A stretch of DNA of 64,000 nucleotides from Maniola hyperantus (taxonomy: Eukaryota; Arthropoda; Insecta; Lepidoptera; Nymphalidae). Both the position numbers and the translations under genes were made by a program. The stretch spans positions 1,798,001-1,862,000 of the forward strand of contig NC_048536.1 in NCBI RefSeq assembly GCF_902806685.2. The letters run 5' to 3'. Positions 56,352 through 64,000 of the stretch are shown one piece after another; position 1 is the stretch's first letter; each line of letters opens with the position of its first letter. The notes under the pieces were generated by a model, which was given only the letters and a program-made list of their open reading frames with translations, was not told where the DNA came from and ran no database searches.

Positions 56352-56645
56352 AATTTCTAGATGATGCCCGCGACTTCTAGATTTCGGTTTTTTAAAAATC
56401 CTGTGGGAACTCATTGATTTTCCGGGATGAAAAGTCGCCTGTGACAATTTCCGGGACGCAAGCTACCTCTGTACCTTTTACATAAATCGGTTTAACGGGT
56501 GGGCCTTTAAGAATCCCGTGGGAACTAATTGGTTTTATATAAAGTAGCCTATATCGATATTTCACCAATATCGGTTTTACTGTTGGGCCGTGAAAAGCTA
56601 GCAGACAGACAGACACACTTTTGCATTTATAATATTAGTATGGAT
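56352..56645 (-). repeat. Dispersed gcgaaagtgtgtctg/cgcgacttcg repeat
   Basis: Reversed copy from agatgatgcccgcgactt to tttgcatttataatattagt. Confidence 0.75.
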
Positions 56646-56802
56646 ACTTTGACGAAAGATTTTATACACCTTTGTTGCCTGTTATCTCGGGACAATGCGC
56701 ATAGAAACTTTCAGCTTTTATAAAATAACGTAGGTCTGGCCCTAACGGGCTCTTAGTCCACTACCTTTCATATTGTGATAAAGTTGAATATCTAATAACT
56801 AC

Positions 56803-57117
56803 ATCATCATCATGATAAACCCATCGCCGGCTCACTACAGAGCACGGGTCTCCACTCAGAGTGAGAAGGGTTTTGGCCATAGTCTACCACACTGGCCTTT
56901 ATGCTGATTGGCAGACTTCACACACCTTTGAGATTATTATGGAGAACTCTCAGGCATGCAGGTTTTCCTCGCGATGTTTTCCTTCACCATTAAAGCAAGT
57001 GATATTTAATTACTTAAAACGCACTTAACTCCGAAAAGTTATAGGTGCGTGCTCGGGATTGAATTGAACCCCGGACCTCCGATTAGAAGGCGGACGTCCT
57101 AACGACTATCACAGCTT
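56803..57117 (-). repeat. SINE with tRNA-Arg(TCT)-like head
   Basis: Reversed complete copy; the head keeps ctccgattagaaggcggacg. Confidence 0.85.
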
Positions 57118-57119
57118 AA

Positions 57120-58260
57120 CTACTACATAACTCATGACATTATCGACATCGAATGACCTTTGGTAATATCAATTGGATTTCCCTATAACCTACCTACTAT
57201 ATGGCTCCAGGATGACCTACCTATCCATTGTACAAATGTACATACATACCTGTGGCCTATTGAAGATTGAACTTTGACCGGGCTTTTCTATAAAATAATA
57301 ATACCTAGGAAACTAGCTAAATAAATGCCGGGCTTGCGTTGCAACGTCGCGTCGTACTGGGAGGAGACCCGTGCTCTGTAGTGAGTCGGATATGGGTTGA
57401 TCATGATGATGAAGATGCGTTACAATGCAATGCAATCAAATGCAATGCTCTACGCGCCACCTATTTATGTACGGATAGTAATTAAAAGTAGAATCAATAA
57501 TTCACCGGACTGAATTGACAGGTCCTAGTGTCACTTTGTAAAATAATGTTGTCATTTTTATTGTAATAGTGATGTTCCAATTCGATTGTGATTCAGCTCA
57601 TAGAAATATATCGATGATGGAACAAATAATAGAGCGTTACCTACCAATAAAACTTACTTATTATTTTTCCTTGAGATATATTGCGAAATCCAAATAATTC
57701 CTACCTGGTACTCACGCTTATAATGAGGAAATAAATTAACCCCACTAGCGACCACGTGGCGACAACATTTTTGATAGGTAGTTAAAACTCTCTATTTTAA
57801 GTACTAACTATATTATTATCTATGATTAAGATTTCCCGTATGATCATGATTGATTTATAAAACATTTTTATATCAATTACAATGAACACAAGTTTCTAAG
57901 TAAATAACAAAATATGCGTGTTTAATCACGATGTAATAAGTGAGTGATGGGTAATCGATTTTTTAATCACAACACTATTTTTTTTTCATCAGAAACTGTC
58001 AACACTGTAAACGTCAGTTTAGTTCGGTGAATTTTTGATTCTACTATAGTATCGCCACACGAGTTGGTATCGCGCTATGTCAAAAATATTCCCGCAAGAT
58101 TGAATTTTCATGTTTTATTTGTATGGCAAAATAAATTAAGTGTTATTACTGGTATTATAATAAGAATTATGACAACCACCATTATAATAATATTATTGTA
58201 ACAGCTATCCCAGAATAATGTTCGAAGAATGTAACCTGTAGGTATGTGTATGATACAATG
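57120..58260. other. Intronic AT-rich sequence with one SINE fragment
   Basis: 57355-57412 is a SINE 3' piece. The remainder shows no gene and no named repeat. Confidence 0.4.
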
Positions 58261-58267
58261 TACCTAC

Positions 58268-58655
58268 AGTACGCGACAGGTGGAGATGGCAATCGGGGTA
58301 TGAGGCGGGGGGACGCTCCGCACATTCACATGTTTATTTCAATTCAGTTACAAATTCCGTTATCTGTGATTACAACTTAGCCCTTGCGATCTCACGTAAG
58401 TGACGCTGCAGTCTAAGATAAAAGCGGGCTAACCTGAAAAGGGTATAGCAGTTTTTTTTAACCCATGCCCCTTTGGTACACGGCACCTACACGGCATCGT
58501 ACCGGAACGCTAAATCGCTTGGCGGCACGGCTTTGTCGGTAGGGTGGTAACTAGCCACGCCCAAAGCATCACATCCACGCTCGCCCGCACCGGGTGAGCG
58601 CGGAGGCTGTGCGGGTGTGCGGGGCGTCCCCACCCGATTGCCATCTTGACCTGTC
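58268..58655. mobile_element. GC-rich palindromic MITE split by a reversed SINE
   Basis: Ends cgcgacaggtggagatggca and, inverted, gccatcttgacctgtcgcc; 58322-58570 between them is a reversed SINE of the 39003 family. Confidence 0.7.
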
Positions 58656-58769
58656 GCCTACTATACCTATTATGCCCTCTACATCTGACGTCACGTCTTA
58701 GGGCCGTCCTTTGTATGAACTTTGCAGCCCCCAAGGGTCAATGGTTATAAATAGATTGAACCGGGTTTG

Positions 58770-59445
58770 ATCCAGACCTTTATATTGTATGATCTATGAA
58801 CGAAAAACGATAAGCTGACTGACTGACTGACCGATCTATCAACGCACAGCTCAAACTACAGAACCGATCGGGCTGAAATTTGGCATGCAGATAGCTATTG
58901 TGACGTAGACATCCGCTAAGAAAGAATTATTGAACATCCAACCCCTAAGGGGGTAAAAAAGAGGTTTGAAATTTGTGTAGTCCACGCGGACGAAGTCCCA
59001 AACATAAGCTAGTATATTATAAAGCAACTAATTAAAGCATCCGCGTGAATATAGATTTTCAAAAATGCGGTGGGAACTTTTTGATTTTCCGAAAAAAAAG
59101 TAGCCTATGCCACTCTCAATATCTTCAACTACATCCATGTAAAAAATCGGGTCAATTCGTTGGACAAACCAACAAACCAATTTACCAACAAACAAACACA
59201 CTCTTTCAATTATAATCTATATATATAAAAGGAGAAGGTGACTGACTGACTGACTGACTGACTGATCTATCAACGCACAGCTCAAACTACTGGACGGATC
59301 GGGCTGAAATTTGGCATGCAGATAGCTATTATGACGTAGGCATCCGCTAAGAAAGGATTTTTGAAAATTCAACTCCTAAGGGGGTTAAATAGGGGTTTGA
59401 AATTTTGTAGTCCACGCGGACGAAGTCGCGAGCACAAGCTAGTAA
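58770..59445 (+). repeat. Two direct copies of the gactgactg repeat around a decayed third repeat
   Basis: 58805-59015 and 59216-59445 are both plus-strand copies; 59030-59215 is a decayed cgcgacttcg-family copy. The second copy is nearly intact. Confidence 0.8.
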
Positions 59446-59589
59446 GTAATATACTTAGTGATGTAGTGAAAGGCCGGCAACGCATAGATGGTTCCTCTGG
59501 TAGGTACTGCAAATGTTCATGGGCAGCGGTAATCACTTAACATCAGGTGACCCGCCTGCTCACTTGCACGCCTTTTTTATTTAAAAAAA

Positions 59590-60320
59590 CTATAGGTACC
59601 TACTTACTTTACTGAAAAGATAATCACTCCTTAGGTTATAGAAGACTACAAGCTAAGTACGTACGTTCGTAAGAGTTCCTGGAGTCTGAGGATGGCCATT
59701 GAGGGTGTTTTAGTGGGTAGAAATCGATCTCTCCTGAAAGAGATTGGGTGTCTTGATAAGATCCCCCCCCCCCCCCCCCACCACCCATCAACAAAAAAAA
59801 AAGTACCTCTTTTAAGACACTGTTTTGAAAATCATATCTCCGTAATACTTACTTATGAAAGTAAAAGTAAAATACCTACTGAAACCCGTGCTCTTTTTAT
59901 GCTGATTTCATTTGACTTTATCTATTTCTTTTCACCGTTTCTTATTTTCGGGCCACATTCGTTAGGCAGCGAACTTTATTGCTGTTACTATCGTAAACCG
60001 CCTTTATGGAAAAGACGGGACCCATTACTTGGCACCGCTTCCCCAAGGGGTTCAGGCAATTAGGGCTTTAGAGAGGTAGGGAGGCGATTCTTGCAACCTT
60101 TATTATACAATTTGAGACAAATTCCTACCTATAAAAGGTAGACTAGAATGTTATATAGCCTACAGTCCGTCTAGAATCTAGATTAACTGTATGTAGAACT
60201 ATAACTTTAACTGCCGGGAACGATACCTACTCGTAACGTGCGGAGTCAGTCAGTCACTTTTCAGTGACCGAATACCAAACCTACGTGATAAATCTTCTTC
60301 TTTGTATTTTGTGATGGTAA
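59590..60320. other. Intronic stretch with a poly-C tract, no exon read
   Basis: A 16-base C run begins at 59764. A 123-codon frame crosses it but has no domain or splice context. Confidence 0.35.
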
Positions 60321-60326
60321 CTTATA

Positions 60327-60523
60327 CAGGGTGCGAAAAACGAAGACAGCTGATAGTACTGATAATTACTGATATATCACAAAAAACGTGAAAAAATATA
60401 TTTAAAAAAAATCCTATATTTTATAAAATGTCCACGATATATTGCAAATAAAACATCTGACTGACGCTAGAGGTCAACGAACGTTGCGTAAGTAGGCCAC
60501 TCGGAGTCAATGCCGCGTCGTAG
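60327..60523. mobile_element. Inverted partner of the repeat at 47361-47558
   Basis: Starts atacagggtgcgaaaaacgaag and ends ccactcggagtcaatgcc, the reverse of the other copy. Confidence 0.75.
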
Positions 60524-60539
60524 GTGGGGCATTGAGCCG

Positions 60540-61280
60540 AGTTTTGCAAGCTATACATTGCGGGTTTGAAAAATACTAAATCACTAAAACTACAAAATGA
60601 GGCAAATGGTTAAATACCAATAAATAACCATTTGTCTCATTTTGTTATTTTAGTGATTTAATATTTAGTGAGGTAGTGAAACAATAACGCAAAATTTTGC
60701 CCCGATTGCCATCTCGACCTGTCGCTTATTATAGGTAATAAGTACCTACATTATTCTGAGCATGTTTTCAAACGTAAAATCACATTTTCTTTTCATTAAC
60801 TATACGGACGAAACCGAAAATATCGAGAAAATAATATGTTTTTGTTGATTACTGTTGGGTATTACTCTGATATTACTCAGGTAATAACTGATAGGTAGTG
60901 TATTAAGAATTAAGATACGAACGAGAGCGGCTTCAGCTCGAGGGAAATTAAGCGGAATGATTTTTTTGATTTGTCATGAAGCTTCATAAATTGGATTTTT
61001 TTGATTGATACAACCTTTATTTTTGGTCTGAAACATGCTCACTTAAGAAATCTTTAGTAAAATACAAAGATTTATTTCATTACTTTTTCTGAAAAGTCTA
61101 GGCCGCCTGAGAGCAAATTTGTTGCACGCTTTTTATAAATATTTATATAATAAGGCATCCTAGAGCGAGTGGTGTGAAAAACGTTTTATTGCACTTATCG
61201 ATCGAATAAAAATTTTGGAATTTTTTTGGTAGTTTATTATCAATTTAGGATCAAATTAAGACACTAATAAAGTGTATTTG
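60540..61280. other. Intron before the 61287 exon, nothing recognised apart from small inverted repeats
   Basis: A short hairpin around 60590-60650 (caaaatgaggcaaatggt and its complement); the rest is AT-rich unique sequence. Confidence 0.35.
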
Positions 61281-61286
61281 TTTCAG

Positions 61287-61428
61287 CTGCAGCTAGAAGC
61301 AGGCTCCGGCGAGGGCCCCGGGCCCCCGGTTAACAACAACACAGAGGGCGCAGTTGCGAGTCCCCCTCGCGATGATAACCACAACGCGCAGCTCACCTCC
61401 CCACGCGTCACAGCGCTGACACCCTCGG
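61287..61428 (+). CDS. Internal exon of unidentified plus-strand gene
   Basis: TTTGTTTCAG acceptor, 142 nt fully open, and GGTAAGT donor (phase 1). It encodes LQLEAGSGEGPGPPVNNN, then SPPRDDNHNAQLTSPRV and TALTPSG: hydrophilic, low-complexity, probably a cytoplasmic or disordered N-terminal region. The first codon is in phase 0, as both candidate first exons require. I do not recognise the protein. Its 3' two thirds seed the tandem array that follows. Confidence 0.65.
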
Positions 61429-63000
61429 GTAAGTCTATATTATAGGCAAGCCCAAGTGAAGGCCCCAGTAACAACAATACAGAGAGCGCAGTCGCAAGTC
61501 CCCCTCGCGATGATAACCACAACGCGCAGCTCACCTCCCCACGCGTCACAGCGCTGACACCCTCGGGTAAGTCTATATTATAGGCAAGCCCAAGTGAAGG
61601 CCCCAGTAACAACAATACAGAGAGCGCAGTCGCAAGTCCCCCTCGCGATGATAACCACAACAGGCACCTCACCTCCCCACGCGTCACAGCGCTGACACCC
61701 TCGGGTAAGTCTATATTATAGGCAAGCCCAAGTGAAGGCCCCAGTAACAACAATACAGAGAGCGCAGTCGCAAGTCCCCCTCGCGATGATAACCACAACA
61801 GGCACCTCACCTCCCCACGCGTCACAGCGCTGACACCCTCGGGTAAGTCTATATTATAGGCAAGCCCAAGTGAAGGCCCCAGTAACAACAATACAGAGAG
61901 CGCAGTCGCAAGTCCCCCTCGCGATGATAACCACAACAGGCACCTCACCTCCCCACCCGTCACAGCGCTGACACCCTCGGGTAAGTCTATATTATAGGCA
62001 AGCCCAAGTGAAGGCCCCAGTAACAACAATACAGAGAGCGCAGTCGCAAGTCCCCCTCGCGATGATAACCACAACAGGCACCTCACCTCCCCACGCGTCA
62101 CAGCGCTGACACCCTCGGGTAAGTCTATATTATAGGCAAGCCCAAGTGAAGGCCCCAGTAACAACAATACAGAGAGCGCAGTCGCAAGTCCCCCTCGCGA
62201 TGATAACCACAACAGGCACCTCACCTCCCCACGCGTCACAGCGCTGATACCCTCGGGTAAGTCTATATAACAAAGGCAAGCCCAAGTGAAGGCCCCTGTT
62301 AACAACAATACAGAGAGTGCAGTCGCGAGTCCCCCTCGCGATGATAACCACAACGTGCAACTCCCCTCCCCACGCGTCACAGCGCTGACACCCTCGGGTA
62401 AGTCTATATAACAAAGGAAAGCCCAAGTGAAGCCCCCAGTTAACAACAATACAGAGAGCGCAGTCGCAAGTCCCCCTCGCGATGATAACCACAACAGGCA
62501 CCTCACCTCCCCACGCGTCACAGCGCTGACACCCTCGGGTAAGTCTATATTATAGGCAAGCCCAAGTGAATTCCTTCAGTAACAACAATACAGAGAGCGC
62601 AGTCGCAAGTCCCCCTCGCGATGATAACCACAACAGGCACCTCACCTACCCACGCGTCACAGCGCTGACACCCTCGGGTAAGTCTATATTATAGGCAAGC
62701 CCAAGTAAAGGCCCCCAGTTGACAACAACACAGAGAGCGCAGTCACGAGTCCCCCTCGCGATAATAACCACAACGCGCAGCTCACCTCCCCACGCGTCAC
62801 AGCGCTGACGTCATCAGGCCTATATGGTAGAAGCCGCCTCTGGCGAGGACACCGATCTCCCGGTGAACAACAGCAACCCTGGTAGACGACAACCACAACG
62901 CGCAACTCACCTATTTCGCGTCATAGCTCTAACACCTTCAGGTAAAATATAGAGGCCCCCTATCGGGCCCCGTTCAACAACAACACGGAGAATGCAGTTA
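61309..63000 (+). repeat. Tandem array of an exon 3' part with its splice donor, about 12 units of 138 bp
   Basis: GTAAGTCTATAT recurs at 61429, 61567, 61705, 61843, 61981, 62119, 62257, 62398, 62539 and 62678, spaced 138, 141 or 139 bp. Two diverged units follow to about 63.0 kb. Each unit carries the NNNTESAVASPPRDDNHN coding stretch, TALTPSG, a donor, a TATAG stop or acceptor-like motif and a short spacer. Units are nearly identical in the middle, so expansion is recent. The long open frame on the other strand exists only because 138 is divisible by 3. Confidence 0.9.
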
Positions 63001-63119
63001 CTAGTCCCCCTTAAAAGAAGTGTATGATGTTTTCAGGGTTATGTATGTAAGTTTTTTAATCCACCATAACTTCTACTAAGTTTTTGCAAGCGTCGCGTCG
63101 CGGTTTTAAATTTCGGTCC

Positions 63120-63450
63120 AAGACAATCCTAATTCCTAACGCTGTCAAGAAAGCGTCTATTGACCTAGAATAATGAAATTTGGCAGGCTTATAGCACAAG
63201 TAAAGGAAAAAATCCGAAAACCGTGAATTGGTTACATCACAAGAAAAAAGTTCATGAACAAAGAATTTGTATTTTCAAAGTAACATAACTATACCCTGGG
63301 GTCTCATATGAAAGGGCTGTACATTCTTAAACAGATTTTTTATTTATTTTTATGCATAATAGTTTTTGATTTATTATGCAAAATGTCGAAAAAAATACCC
63401 GATTATGGAACCCTCTGTCCACAAGTCTGACTCGCACCTGGCCGGTTTTT
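63120..63450 (+). repeat. Dispersed gggttccg/tcgcacttggccgg repeat, 5' truncated
   Basis: Contains atgaaatttggcaggctt, gggtctcatatgaaagggct and the end gtctgactcgcacctggccgg. Confidence 0.7.
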
Positions 63451-64000
63451 TCTTTAAATAAATTGACATTTAGGTAAAGTACTCTGTCGCGACTTGGCCA
63501 CACCAACCCAATTATATTTCCCAATAATTTTCCAATTTTCGCTTTCGATGATCACAATTTAATTAGTTTACTTTTGCGCTATGTCAACAAAATGGGTCTC
63601 TATTGGAAAAGTACCTAGTTCCCAGACTGTCTTTGTTTTGTGCCTATAAGCCTTACGTTTGTCTTCACAACTTCGCCAACCCGTACAGTTTGAAAGACAA
63701 TAATTATTACAGAGTTTCTAATATTAATAATTAACTATGAGGTTCTCCGTTAGTACATAACAATTCAATGTGCGTAAGTAAGTTCTGGATCATGGTTATA
63801 TACAAAAATGGGATTTTTGAACTGGAAAAATTAGTTTAGCTTTTATTTTCCTACATTTCAGGACTACTACAAATGAAAAGAAAAAATGTGCCTATTCACA
63901 ACTTCTTTTACAGCTGAATGAATAGATCGCACTTAGCGGCAGTCTTTTGTAAGGATTCGCAAATCGCAGGTCAGGGGCGGGCCGGACCGTCGTCAGACGG
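63450..64000. other. Right edge, probable intron of the plus-strand gene
   Basis: No exon called. An acceptor-like tttcctacatttcag at 63847-63861 is followed by a short frame that stops at once. Confidence 0.35.

Noticed and set aside
59692..60063. 123-codon plus-strand ORF
   Set aside because: Crosses a poly-C run, has no recognisable domain and no splice context.
61283..62521. 412-codon minus-strand open frame, the longest in the window, with a repeated 46-residue unit
   Set aside because: It is the complement of the 138-bp tandem array; the period is a multiple of 3, so an open frame on the other strand is automatic. Splice signals and frame preservation favour the plus strand.
62684..62905. 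Minus-strand ORF next to the array
   Set aside because: Another product of the same repeat units.
61309..63000. CRISPR-like direct repeats
   Set aside because: Units are contiguous 138-bp repeats without spacers, in a eukaryotic intron-exon context.
63862..63920. Next exon of the plus-strand gene after a good acceptor
   Set aside because: In the required phase it stops after about 18 codons, with no donor.

Overview
This window is nuclear DNA from an insect, most probably a lepidopteran (moth or butterfly). The reasons are small exons in a long AT-rich gene, several SINE families with tRNA-like heads, Jockey- and RTE-like LINE 3' ends, and many copies of short repeats (for example those containing gcgacttcgtccgcgtgg or tcgcacttggccggtttt) that I associate with lepidopteran genomes. 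There is no bacterial-style gene layout, and most long ORFs are repeat fragments or shadows.

Minus strand, about 44.8 kb down to 3.6 kb: one large gene, a DOCK-C family guanine nucleotide exchange factor (DOCK6/7/8 type; the Drosophila counterpart is Zir). I placed 38 exons by reading the protein and checking every splice junction, plus one candidate first exon. All phases agree, giving an open frame of about 1,973 codons. Order along the protein: N-terminal DOCK region (exons 2-10), DHR-1/C2 membrane-binding domain (exons 11-14), helical scaffold (exons 15-30), and the catalytic DHR-2 domain acting on Rac/Cdc42-type GTPases (end of exon 30 to exon 39). The N-terminal exon is uncertain, and so is whether exon 39 is the last one.

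The introns are almost wholly transposable-element debris: tRNA-derived SINEs, LINE 3' ends, palindromic MITEs and satellite-like repeats. Several insertions lie within 7-40 bp of a splice site. Two copies of one palindromic MITE begin at exactly intron position +8 behind two different exons. Two exons (13 and 21) have partial or decayed extra copies in a neighbouring intron.

Plus strand, about 48.8 kb to the right edge: the start of a second gene that I could not identify. Two short candidate first exons (MILYD at 48.87 kb and a 12-codon proline-rich one at 54.2 kb) both end in phase 0 and both would join in frame to a well-formed exon at 61287-61428. The 3' part of that exon, including its GTAAGT donor, is repeated in tandem about 12 times (138-bp period) to 63.0 kb. 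This array is the most unusual structure in the window. The rest of the gene would lie beyond 64 kb.

Left edge, 1-3.5 kb: a foldback element holding a frameshifted Ty1/copia Gag remnant, a degenerate tRNA-like sequence, and repeats. No host exon was recognised there.
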